The notes: generated from the sequence alone by a model not told the origin. DNA of 6,658 nt from DATLZC01 sp037444005 (GCA_037444005.1 JBBING010000111.1:1-6658), one strand, 5' to 3'; counted from the first letter of the stretch, positions 1 to 6,106 are shown. Numbers and translations: made by a program.

Positions 1-97
1 GGTTCTGAGGCATCGCCTCCCCTTGGGTAACCATCACTTTTGAGGCATTACGGACAGGGCGACGGCACCCGGCCGTGGCGCGCGCCGGGCGCCGCCC

Positions 98-126
98 TTG
101 ACCCGAGGCCCGGGGTGCGGCATGGT
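98..126 (+). promoter_or_regulatory. Weak candidate promoter for the monooxygenase-nitroreductase pair
   Basis: TTGACC (98-103) is followed after 17 bp by CATGGT (121-126). The -35 box is good, but the -10 box matches TATAAT at only three positions. It would give an mRNA leader of about 40 nt before the ATG at 173. The surrounding 1-172 holds no gene I can support. It contains a direct repeat TGAGGCAT (6-13 and 41-48), a small inverted repeat GAGGC-ATC-GCCTC (7-19), and a 10-bp GC palindrome (77-86), none of clear meaning. Confidence 0.25.
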
Positions 127-172
127 AGCGCTGCGTGGGCGGCGGCGCGCCGCCCCACAAGAGGGAGTCGCC

Positions 173-502
173 ATGTTCGTCGCCATGAATCACTTTCGGG
201 TCGCGGAGGGCCGCGCGGCCGACTTCGAGGAGGCCTGGCGCAGACGCCAGTCGTACCTGAACGGCGTGCCCGGGTTCGTGCAGTTCGCGTTGCTCCGCGG
301 AGACACGCCGGGCGAGTACATCAGCCACAGCGTCTGGGAGAGCCGCGAGGCGTTCATCGCGTGGACGCAGAGCGAGGCGTTCGTGCAGGGGCACCGTCAG
401 GGGTCGCTCGCGGGTATCCTGGCCGGCCCGCCGCAGCTCAAGACCTACGAGGCCGTGCTCGTCGAGCGCCCGGAGGGCGTACACGCGGGCCAGCCACAGT
501 AG
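173..502 (+). CDS. IsdG/HmoA-type heme-degrading monooxygenase (ABM domain)
   Basis: This 109-aa protein has the single alpha/beta ferredoxin-like fold of the antibiotic biosynthesis monooxygenase (ABM) superfamily. It starts MFVAMNHFRV, has the PGF turn at 33-35, and runs through VWESREAFIAW and SEAFVQGHR. The IsdG catalytic triad can be placed by spacing: N6, W64 and H74 correspond to Asn7, Trp67 and His77 of staphylococcal IsdG, with the same 10-residue gap between Trp and His. By family knowledge it would bind heme as a dimer in the cytoplasm and open the porphyrin ring, releasing iron, with an external electron donor. The start at 173 is chosen because GAGGGAG (161-167) precedes it at normal distance and the protein begins at the first beta strand; an upstream in-frame ATG at 98 would add a tail unlike the family. 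The nitroreductase gene follows 8 bp after the stop, suggesting an operon. It could instead be an ABM protein with another substrate. Confidence 0.82.
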   Translation: MFVAMNHFRVAEGRAADFEEAWRRRQSYLNGVPGFVQFALLRGDTPGEYISHSVWESREAFIAWTQSEAFVQGHRQGSLAGILAGPPQLKTYEAVLVERPEGVHAGQPQ

Positions 503-510
503 CCGTCGGT

Positions 511-1002
511 ATGGACGCATACAGGGTCATCGTGACGAAGCGGGATACGCGGGCGTACGCGCCGACGCCCATCCCGGAGGAGACGCTCCGGCGCATCCTC
601 CAGGCGGGCCGCATGGCCGGCAGCGCGAAGAACCTCCAGCCGTGCCGCTTCGTTGTCGTGCGCGAGCAGGCGCGCAAGGCGGAGCTCGCCTCATGCGGGC
701 AGTTCGCCGCGTACATCCCGACCGCGGCCGCGCTCATCGCCGTCGTCATCCCCGAGGGCGGACGCGACTTCGACGCCGGCCGCGCCGCGCAGAATATGAT
801 GCTGGCGGCCTGGAACGAAGGCATTGCCTCATGCCCCGTCACGATGCACGACCAGGCGTGCGCGCTGCGTGTCCTGAGCGTGCCTGCGGGACATCGCGTC
901 GCGATCGTGCTGGCGCTGGGGTACCCGGCGCCCGAGGCCGAGCGTCGGCCGTCGTCGCCGCGTCTCCCGTTCGACGAGTACGTCCACTGGGAGCGGTGGT
1001 GA
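511..1002 (+). CDS. Small FMN-dependent nitroreductase family protein
   Basis: The 163-aa product carries the marks of the nitroreductase family, cytoplasmic flavoenzymes that use NAD(P)H to reduce nitro compounds, quinones or flavins. The N-terminal FMN phosphate-binding stretch KRDTRAY (10-16) is present, as are S38/N41/Q43-P44 followed by the strand RFVVV (46-50). The helix from D88 through AAQNMMLAAWNEGI ends near C108, and the usual C-terminal VHWERW closes the protein. At 163 residues it is shorter than typical members (about 190-220), with the loss in the middle, so the substrate pocket may be open. The start at 511 is the first Met before the family core; the same frame is open far upstream but overlaps the monooxygenase gene and lacks family likeness. 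No good ribosome site is visible, so translation is probably coupled to the gene 8 bp upstream. The true substrate cannot be read from sequence. Confidence 0.85.
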   Translation: MDAYRVIVTKRDTRAYAPTPIPEETLRRILQAGRMAGSAKNLQPCRFVVVREQARKAELASCGQFAAYIPTAAALIAVVIPEGGRDFDAGRAAQNMMLAAWNEGIASCPVTMHDQACALRVLSVPAGHRVAIVLALGYPAPEAERRPSSPRLPFDEYVHWERW

Positions 1003-1040
1003 GCGCCCCGCCGGCCGATCGTCTCCGTGGAACAAACGGC

Positions 1041-1064
1041 AGGGCCCGGCGCGAGCCGGGCCCT
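1041..1064. terminator. Hairpin terminator between convergent genes
   Basis: A perfect 10-bp stem (AGGGCCCGGC pairing with GCCGGGCCCT) encloses a GCGA loop. It lies 38 bp after the nitroreductase stop and 23 bp after the lipoprotein stop on the other strand, so it can serve both. On the minus strand the stem is followed by GCCGTTTGTT, a weak T-rich tail; the plus side has no T run. Confidence 0.7.
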
Positions 1065-1087
1065 CACCGCGTTCTGGCCGATTCGGA

Positions 1088-1858
1088 CTACTGACCTTCG
1101 CCGTCGCCTCCGGGCAGCCCGAAGGGTCCCCCTTCGGTCACCTCGTACGGCGGCTCGAAGTCGCTGTCGGACACGTCTTCGCTGACGTCGGTGGCCTCGA
1201 GCCGGAACGTTCCCTCGGAGCTCGTGACCTCGATCAGCAGGGGAATACCGGACTCGCTCGCGCAGAAGTTTCCAGCGCCCTCGGGGCTCTCGATCTCCCA
1301 GCAGATCGCGTCGATGCCCGCGATTTCGCGCTCGGTGCGCGTCCGCACCGTCACATCCCCGGCCTTGATCTCCTCGTCGATTCCCTCGACGATGTCCGTG
1401 AACCCGGCGAAGGGGCTCCCGCCGGTGTCACCCTCGCCCGAGAAGCACGATCCGCCGGCGCCCGGGAACGAGGTGCACACGTAGCTGGCGTCCGGCGTGT
1501 TGATGACGACGAACGAGAGCTCCTGGCCTTCCGCCCGCGTGGTCAGATCGAACCGGGTCTTGGGCGGCTTCTGATACCAGGTCATTTCCCCTTCGCCCAC
1601 ATCCGCTGCCAGGTCTCCTGACATGGCGAGGGTTACTTTGAACGTCGCGCCTTCGAGGTTGCCCGCGATGTCCCGCAGGTCGCCTGCGTCACCTCCCCCA
1701 CCTTGGTCTCCGGATGGCTGTGTGGCTTGTCCTCCCTCTGAGGGACGGGTGGCTGTGGGCTCCTCGCCCTCGTCTTCTCCGCCTCCGCAGGCTTGCGCCG
1801 CGAAGCCGAGGGCGCCGGCCATCGCGGCGAACGCCAGCAGAGACCACACACGTTTCAT
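1088..1858 (-). CDS. Secreted lipoprotein, LolA/LppX-like, function unknown
   Basis: The 256-aa product opens with a lipoprotein signal peptide: MKRVW, a hydrophobic core to about residue 20, then AAQAC with the lipid-modified Cys at 24. A flexible acidic and Gly/Thr/Pro-rich stalk (25-58) follows, then a globular domain (about 59-242) of short beta strands. Segments such as MTWYQKPPKTRFDL, SGIPLLIEV and a C-terminal SDSDFEPPYEV resemble the half-barrel LolA/LppX-type lipoproteins that bind lipids or other hydrophobic ligands; this is a pattern judgement, not a confirmed family. Four further cysteines come in two close pairs (128/138 and 186/199), suggesting two disulfides, as expected outside the membrane. 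The protein should be anchored on the outer face of the cell membrane. The start is firm: signal peptide plus an AAGGAGG ribosome site. It is transcribed alone, convergent with the nitroreductase gene. Substrate and role are not visible. Confidence 0.8.
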   Translation of the reverse strand: MKRVWSLLAFAAMAGALGFAAQACGGGEDEGEEPTATRPSEGGQATQPSGDQGGGGDAGDLRDIAGNLEGATFKVTLAMSGDLAADVGEGEMTWYQKPPKTRFDLTTRAEGQELSFVVINTPDASYVCTSFPGAGGSCFSGEGDTGGSPFAGFTDIVEGIDEEIKAGDVTVRTRTEREIAGIDAICWEIESPEGAGNFCASESGIPLLIEVTSSEGTFRLEATDVSEDVSDSDFEPPYEVTEGGPFGLPGGDGEGQ

Positions 1859-1870
1859 GGCGGGGTGATT

Positions 1871-1877
1871 CCTCCTT
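1871..1877 (-). promoter_or_regulatory. Ribosome binding site of the lipoprotein gene
   Basis: Read on the minus strand this is AAGGAGG, a full match to the anti-Shine-Dalgarno core. The gap to the ATG is 12 nt, longer than the usual 5-9, but there is no nearer start codon in frame and the signal peptide begins exactly at this Met. Confidence 0.7.
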
Positions 1878-1923
1878 CTACCATGGACTCTTCCCCGGCG
1901 GCGTGTGCGCCGGCATTGGGGCG

Positions 1924-1952
1924 AGGGTACGCGGCGACGAGCGCGTTGTCAA
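1924..1952 (-). promoter_or_regulatory. Candidate promoter of the lipoprotein gene
   Basis: On the minus strand a perfect TTGACA (1952-1947) is followed after 17 bp by TACCCT (1929-1924). The -10 box is GC-shifted and weak. Transcription would begin near 1917 and give a leader of about 58 nt containing a 6-bp inverted repeat (CCGGCG at 1895-1900, CGCCGG at 1908-1913). The -35 and the bases after it, CTTGACAACGC, recur exactly at the hsp20 promoter. Confidence 0.5.
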
Positions 1953-2047
1953 GCGGTGGAATGCTAAAGGACCATAGCGCTCGCGCCAATGCGACGCATC
2001 CAGCCCGGCGTTGCCTCGTTCGTGGGGCCTGCCGGAACCCGGGACGG

Positions 2048-2075
2048 GAAGGCCGCCCCGCCAGGGGCGGCCTTC
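2048..2075 (-). terminator. Terminator of the dnaJ-hspR-clpC operon
   Basis: A perfect 12-bp stem (GAAGGCCGCCCC with GGGGCGGCCTTC) closes on a 4-nt loop, 30 nt past the clpC stop codon. No long T run follows on the minus strand, but the stem strength and position at the operon end, before the lipoprotein promoter region, support termination. The 1859-2105 interval holds only this hairpin and the lipoprotein promoter and ribosome site. Confidence 0.7.
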
Positions 2076-2105
2076 TTCTCGAGGAGCGCCAGAAGGCTGC
2101 GGCGG

Positions 2106-4559
2106 TCACGCCTTCGCGCCGACGGGCTCCGCCTCCTTGACCGCGGTGAAGGTGTACTCCCCGTCGACGTAGTCGACCCGCACGTGGTCGCCCTCCTGGA
2201 ACTCGCCCGCGAGGATGCGCATGGCGAGCGGGTTCTCGACCCGGCGCTGGACGGTGCGGCGCAGCGGGCGCGCGCCGTACACGGGGTCGTACCCCTCCTT
2301 CACGAGCGCGTCGCGCGCGGCGTCGGTGACCTCGAAGGTGATGCGCCGGTCGGACAGCCGCTCGCGCACCTCGTCGAGCAGGAGGTCGGCGACCTGCCGC
2401 AGCTCGGCCTCGGTGAGCGGCTCGAAGATGACGATCTCGTCGATGCGGTTCAGGAACTCCGGGCGGAAGGTCTGGCGCAGCGCCTGCTCGACGTTGCGCT
2501 CGAGCCGGTCGCGTTCCGCCTCCGTCCTCGTGCGCTCGGTCGTGAAGCCGATGGCCGCGCGCTTCTCCGCCGTCGTCCCCAGGTTCGACGTCATGATGAT
2601 GATGGTGTTCCGGAAGTCGACCGTGCGGCCCTGCCCGTCGGTGAGCCGGCCGTCCTCCAGAATCTGGAGGAGCAGGTTGAAGACGTCCGGGTGCGCCTTC
2701 TCGATCTCGTCGAACAGGATGACCCGGTACGGCCGGCGGCGGACCGCCTCCGTGAGCGTCCCGCCCTCTTCGTAGCCGACGTAGCCCGGCGGCGCGCCGA
2801 TCATGCGGCTCACTGTGTGCCGCTCCTGGTACTCGGACATGTCGTACCGGATGAGGGCGTCCGGGTCGTCGAACAGGTACCAGGCGAGCGTCTTGGCGAG
2901 CTCCGTCTTGCCGACGCCGGTGGGGCCGAGGAAGATGAAGCTTCCGATGGGCCGCTTGGGGTCTTTCAGGCCGGCCCGGGCCCGCCGAATGGCGTCGGCG
3001 ACCACCTTGATGGCGCGGTCCTGCCCCACGATGCGCTTGTGCAGCTCATCCTCGAGATGCAGGAGCTTCTCGCTCTCGCCTTCGACCATCTTCTGCACGG
3101 GGATGCCCGTGATGGACGCCACGAGGTCGGCGATGTCCTGCTCGGTGACGCGCAGGTCGATGTGGTGCTTGCGCTGCCACGCCTCGCGCCGCTGGTCGTA
3201 CTCCTGCTGGAGGCGCAGCGCTTCGCTGCGCAGCCGGGCCGCCGTCTCATAGTCCTGCTTCTGCGCCGCCGCCTCGATCTGGTTGTTCAGGTCATCGATG
3301 CGCTGCTTGAGCTCGCGCAGGTCGGGCGGCAGCGACTGCTGCTCGATGACGTGCTTGGACGCCGCCTCGTCGATGAGGTCGATGGCCTTGTCGGGCAGGA
3401 ACCGGCCGGTGATGTAGCGGTCGGAGAGCCGCGCGGCGGCAACCAGCGCTTCGTCGGTGATCTCCACCTTGTGGTGGGCCTCGTAGCGCGGCTTCAGCCC
3501 CCGGAGGATTTCGATGGTCTCCTCGACCGAGGGCTCGTCGACGAACACGGGCGCGAAGCGGCGCTCCAGCGCGGGGTCCTTCTCGATGTACTTCCGGTAC
3601 TCGTCGAGGGTGGTGGCGCCGATGACCCGCAGCTCGCCGCGGGACAGGGCGGGCTTCATCATGGTGCTGGCGTCGATAGCGCCCTCGGCGGCGCCGGCGC
3701 CCACCACCTGGTGGATCTCGTCGATGAAGACGATGATCTCGCCCTCGGCCCGCTTGATCTCGTCCATGACGGCCTTGAGGCGCTCCTCGAACTCGCCGCG
3801 GAACTTCGAGCCGGCGACCATGGCGCCCATGTCGAGCGCCAGCAGCCGGCGGCCGCGCAGATTCTCGGGCACGTCGCCGGCCGCGATCTTCTGGGCCAGC
3901 CCTTCGACGATGGCGGTCTTCCCGACGCCCGCTTCGCCGATGATGACCGGGTTGTTCTTGGTCCGCCGGTTGAGGATCTGCATCACCCGCTTGATCTCGT
4001 TCTCGCGGCCGATGACCGGATCGAGCTTGCCTTCCGCGGCGAGCCGGGTGAGGTCGACGCTGTACTTCTCGAGCGCGCCGTACTTCGACTCGGCGGTAGG
4101 GCTGTCGACCCGGGCGGAGCCGCGGACCTCCTCGAGGGCGCGGTAGATGCGCTCCTTATCGATGTTGAACTCGCGCAAGATGCGGGCCGAGTCGCCCTCG
4201 CGCTCGTCGGCGATGGCGATGAGCAGGTGCTCGACGCTGATGTACTCGTCCTTGAGGCGCTCGGCCTCGGCGTTCGCCGCCTCGAGCATGCGCACGATGC
4301 GGGGCGTCGTGTAGATCTGGACGACGTCGTAGCCCAGCTTGGGCGCGCGCTCGAGCGTCTCGGCGACGCGGGCGCGGACCCGCGCGGGGTCCACGCCCAT
4401 CCGGCGGATGATCTCGGACGCGAGGCCTTCCGGATGCTGGAGGAGCGCCAGGAGGACGTGCTCGACGTCCCACTGGGCGTGGCGCTGCTCGCGCACGATC
4501 TGCTGGGAGGCGGCGAGCACCTCCTGCGCCTGCTGAGTGAAGCGGTCTTGTCGCATCAT
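2106..4559 (-). CDS. clpC: ClpC-type Hsp100 AAA+ unfoldase (in the clpB position)
   Basis: This 817-aa double-ring ATPase unfolds proteins in the cytoplasm. Order of parts: Clp N-domain with two EH[VL]LLA/I repeats (about 5-145); first AAA+ module with Walker A GEAGVGKT (208-215), Walker B FIDE (278-281) and paired Arg (333-334); a short linker (about 400-490) with a UVR-like helix around QDYETAARLRSEA; second AAA+ module with GPTGVGKT (545-552), FDEIEKAHPD (616-625), sensor-1 TSN (657-659) and sensor-2 GAR (762-764). Two traits argue for ClpC over ClpB: the linker is much shorter than the roughly 120-residue ClpB M-domain, and the second module has an inserted loop with Ile-Gly-Phe (670-672), the type of tripeptide that docks Clp ATPases on ClpP. 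The first module and the link to hspR/dnaJ look ClpB-like, so automatic naming may say ClpB. The first of two tandem ATGs fits GGGA 8 nt upstream. It is the last operon gene. I am very sure of the Hsp100 family and fairly sure of the ClpC type. Confidence 0.93.
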   Translation of the reverse strand: MMRQDRFTQQAQEVLAASQQIVREQRHAQWDVEHVLLALLQHPEGLASEIIRRMGVDPARVRARVAETLERAPKLGYDVVQIYTTPRIVRMLEAANAEAERLKDEYISVEHLLIAIADEREGDSARILREFNIDKERIYRALEEVRGSARVDSPTAESKYGALEKYSVDLTRLAAEGKLDPVIGRENEIKRVMQILNRRTKNNPVIIGEAGVGKTAIVEGLAQKIAAGDVPENLRGRRLLALDMGAMVAGSKFRGEFEERLKAVMDEIKRAEGEIIVFIDEIHQVVGAGAAEGAIDASTMMKPALSRGELRVIGATTLDEYRKYIEKDPALERRFAPVFVDEPSVEETIEILRGLKPRYEAHHKVEITDEALVAAARLSDRYITGRFLPDKAIDLIDEAASKHVIEQQSLPPDLRELKQRIDDLNNQIEAAAQKQDYETAARLRSEALRLQQEYDQRREAWQRKHHIDLRVTEQDIADLVASITGIPVQKMVEGESEKLLHLEDELHKRIVGQDRAIKVVADAIRRARAGLKDPKRPIGSFIFLGPTGVGKTELAKTLAWYLFDDPDALIRYDMSEYQERHTVSRMIGAPPGYVGYEEGGTLTEAVRRRPYRVILFDEIEKAHPDVFNLLLQILEDGRLTDGQGRTVDFRNTIIIMTSNLGTTAEKRAAIGFTTERTRTEAERDRLERNVEQALRQTFRPEFLNRIDEIVIFEPLTEAELRQVADLLLDEVRERLSDRRITFEVTDAARDALVKEGYDPVYGARPLRRTVQRRVENPLAMRILAGEFQEGDHVRVDYVDGEYTFTAVKEAEPVGAKA

Positions 4560-4608
4560 CGGTCTGTTCCCTTTCGATCGGCTCGTGGTCGGCGCCGCTG
4601 CGGGCCGG

Positions 4609-4959
4609 TCACTGGCGCGGGGCGGGGAGCCGGGTGCTGCGCAGCCGGTCGAGCTCCGCTCGCACGGCCCGCAGCTCTTCCTCCAGCTTCCGGATGCGGT
4701 CGCCCATGCGCAGGATGACTTCCACGCCCGCCAGGTTGACGCCCAGGTCGTTCATCAGGCTCTGGATCTGCCGCAAGCGCGCGATGTCGGCGTTCGAGTA
4801 CAGGCGGATGCGCCCCGCCGAGCGCGCGGGCTTGATCAGCCCCAGGCGCTCGTAGGAACGCAGCGTCTGCTGATGCACGCCCACCATACGCGCCGCGACG
4901 GAAATCACGTAGCACGGTGTATCGTCCAGTTCGTTCGTCCTCTCGCGCTCGTCGACCAT
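4609..4959 (-). CDS. hspR: HspR, MerR-family heat-shock repressor
   Basis: The 116-aa protein matches HspR closely. A short polar N-terminus leads to YVISVAARMVGVHQQTLRSYE (17-37), the MerR-type helix-turn-helix with the ISVAA and H-x-QTLR-x-YE signature. A wing follows (SAGRIRLYSNADIARLRQI, 47-65), then the VNLAGVEVIL segment (74-83) and a coiled-coil dimerisation helix (about 85-108). HspR proteins repress chaperone operons by binding HAIR inverted repeats and in Streptomyces use DnaK as co-repressor, so free DnaK reports folding stress. Its ATG comes 1 nt after the dnaJ stop (TGAgATG), with GGGAG inside the dnaJ end as ribosome site, so the two are translationally coupled. Its expected targets are its own operon and the divergent hsp20 gene. 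No perfect HAIR site is seen in the window. The C-terminal tail RSTRLPAPRQ is short and basic. Confidence 0.93.
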   Translation of the reverse strand: MVDERERTNELDDTPCYVISVAARMVGVHQQTLRSYERLGLIKPARSAGRIRLYSNADIARLRQIQSLMNDLGVNLAGVEVILRMGDRIRKLEEELRAVRAELDRLRSTRLPAPRQ

Positions 4960-4960
4960 C

Positions 4961-5926
4961 TCACACTCCCAACGCCTTCAGCTCTTCGAAGAGCGCTTTC
5001 TCGCGCTCGTCCAGGCGCTCGGGCAGTTTCGCGACCACCTTCACGTACATGTCGCCCTTCGTCTGCGGGTTCTCGAGATGCGGCATGCCGAGGCCCCGCA
5101 GACGGAAGACGCGCCCGTTCTGGGTGAGGGGCGGAATCTTCAGCGCCACCCGGCCGGTGACCGTCGGCACCTGGACCTCGCCGCCCAGCACCAGGTCGGT
5201 GAAGGGCACCGAGACGGTCTGCTCGAGGTCGTCGCCCTTCCGCGTGAAGCGCGGGTCGGGGCGGACCGACACGAGCAGGTAGAGGTCCCCCCGCCGGCCG
5301 TCGGCGCCGGCCTGCCCCTCGCCGGCGATGCGGACGCGCGAGCCGTCGCGGACGCCCGGGGGGATCTTCACCTCGAGGCGCCGCGTGCGCTCGATCACGC
5401 CCGCGCCCTGGCAGACGTGGCAGAGAGCGCCTGCGATCTCCCCGGCGCCGCCGCAGGTCGCGCACGGCTCCTGCGCTGTGAGCTGGAGCAGGCGCGTGGC
5501 GCCGGTGTACGCCTCCTGCAGCGTGACCTCGACGCTGTAGGTGAGGTCGGCCGGGCGGGCTCGCCGCCCGCGGCGGAAGAGATCGAAGATGCTGCCGAGC
5601 CCGAGGTCGCCGAGGTCGCCCAGGTCGAACTCGAAGGGCGCGCCCTCGCCGAAACGGAAGCCCCGGGCGCCGGCGCGGCGCTGCATCTCCTCGATCTGGT
5701 CCGCGTACTGCCAGCGGTCGCCGTACTTGTCGTACTTGCGGCGTTTCTCGGGGTCGGACAGCACCTCATAGGCGGCGTTGATCTCCTTGAACTTTTCCTC
5801 CGCCGCCTTGTCGCCAGGATTCACGTCGGGGTGGTACTTCCGGGCCAGGCGACGGTACGCCTGCCGGATCTCCTTGTCCGACGCGTTCCTGGGTACCCCG
5901 AGGATCTCGTAGTAGTCGCGCGCCAT
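4961..5926 (-). CDS. dnaJ: DnaJ/Hsp40 co-chaperone with a reduced zinc finger
   Basis: The 321-aa protein begins MARDYYEILGV and has a full J-domain (about 4-69) with the HPD motif at 32-34, which stimulates DnaK ATPase. A short Gly/Phe-like linker (86-125) contains a DLGDLGDLGLG run and a SIFDLF motif. The C-terminal substrate-binding domains follow (about 126-321) and include IPPGVRDGSRVRI (188-200). The zinc region is unusual: only two CxxCxGxG motifs (C155-C158 and C169-C172), where classical DnaJ has four. Flanking residues align with motifs 1 and 4, so one zinc site appears kept and the inner hairpin lost. Length is well under the usual 370-380 residues. The start is fixed by the universal DnaJ N-terminus, although the frame stays open upstream. 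No Shine-Dalgarno at proper distance is seen, and a -10 box lies 7 nt before the ATG. It is first in the dnaJ-hspR-clpC operon. CbpA-type proteins lack zinc motifs, so this is intermediate. Confidence 0.95.
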   Translation of the reverse strand: MARDYYEILGVPRNASDKEIRQAYRRLARKYHPDVNPGDKAAEEKFKEINAAYEVLSDPEKRRKYDKYGDRWQYADQIEEMQRRAGARGFRFGEGAPFEFDLGDLGDLGLGSIFDLFRRGRRARPADLTYSVEVTLQEAYTGATRLLQLTAQEPCATCGGAGEIAGALCHVCQGAGVIERTRRLEVKIPPGVRDGSRVRIAGEGQAGADGRRGDLYLLVSVRPDPRFTRKGDDLEQTVSVPFTDLVLGGEVQVPTVTGRVALKIPPLTQNGRVFRLRGLGMPHLENPQTKGDMYVKVVAKLPERLDEREKALFEELKALGV

Positions 5927-5933
5927 CGCCCTT

Positions 5934-5962
5934 ATTGTACGCCCGTCGATCGACCTCTGCAA
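5934..5962 (-). promoter_or_regulatory. Candidate promoter of the dnaJ-hspR-clpC operon (leaderless)
   Basis: On the minus strand TTGCAG (5962-5957) is followed after 17 bp by TACAAT (5939-5934), a five-of-six -10 box. With normal spacing transcription begins at 5927-5926, on or next to the A of the dnaJ ATG. The spacer contains the perfect 10-bp palindrome GTCGATCGAC (5945-5954), a possible operator. Confidence 0.6.
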
Positions 5963-6005
5963 GACCGGCGCATCAAATCTGCTAGATGCTCTATCAAAGG
6001 TCTTG
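5960..6005. repeat. Inverted repeat joining the two divergent heat-shock promoters
   Basis: CAAGACC (5960-5966) and its exact inverse GGTCTTG (5999-6005) are 32 bp apart. Each copy overlaps the -35 box of one of the divergent promoters, dnaJ on the minus strand and hsp20 on the plus strand. Between them lie two copies of ATCAAA (5972-5977 and 5993-5998), and TCAA-N5-TTGA (5994-6006) straddles the hsp20 -35. It could be an operator pair or a shared promoter feature; it is seen in sequence, and its function is inferred. Confidence 0.45.
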
Positions 6006-6031
6006 ACAACGCCGCTCGGGTATGCTATACG
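6003..6031 (+). promoter_or_regulatory. Promoter of hsp20
   Basis: A perfect TTGACA (6003-6008), a 17-bp spacer and TATACG (6026-6031) preceded by TGC, an extended -10 element. This is the best housekeeping-type promoter in the window. The start site should be near 6038, leaving a leader of about 84 nt. No CIRCE repeat and no perfect HAIR repeat overlaps it. Confidence 0.7.
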
Positions 6032-6106
6032 ATCGGGCGGAAGCGACAGCAGGGGCCAGCGAAAACCGACGGCCGAGCACACTGACAACGACACCCTGAT
6101 GGTAAG

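Noticed and set aside
1..48. Direct repeat TGAGGCAT at 6-13 and 41-48 and a short inverted repeat at 7-19.
   Set aside because: Only 8 bases and two copies at the window edge; could be chance, and no element boundary or operator can be argued from it.
40..510. An open frame upstream of and in frame with the nitroreductase.
   Set aside because: It overlaps the monooxygenase gene in another frame, its translation is Arg/Gly/Ala-rich without family likeness, and the nitroreductase core begins right at 511.
438..1067. A 209-codon minus-strand frame across the nitroreductase gene.
   Set aside because: Antisense of a well-supported gene; no ribosome site and no domain.
2106..4559. Naming the Hsp100 gene clpB from its place beside hspR.
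   Set aside because: The short linker and the Ile-Gly-Phe loop fit ClpC better; kept as an alternative in the entry.
1989..4718. A 909-codon open frame on the plus strand opposite clpC.
   Set aside because: It is exactly antisense to a gene with full Hsp100 motifs; GC-rich third positions in clpC remove stop codons on the other strand. Its translation is low in complexity (runs of L, V, D, R, A) with no domain.
5601..5632. Tandem near-repeats of CGAGGTCGC.
   Set aside because: They lie inside dnaJ and encode the Asp-Leu-Gly run of the linker, so the coding sequence explains them.
5078..6085. A 335-codon open frame on the plus strand opposite dnaJ.
   Set aside because: Antisense shadow of dnaJ with biased composition and no recognisable motif or ribosome site.
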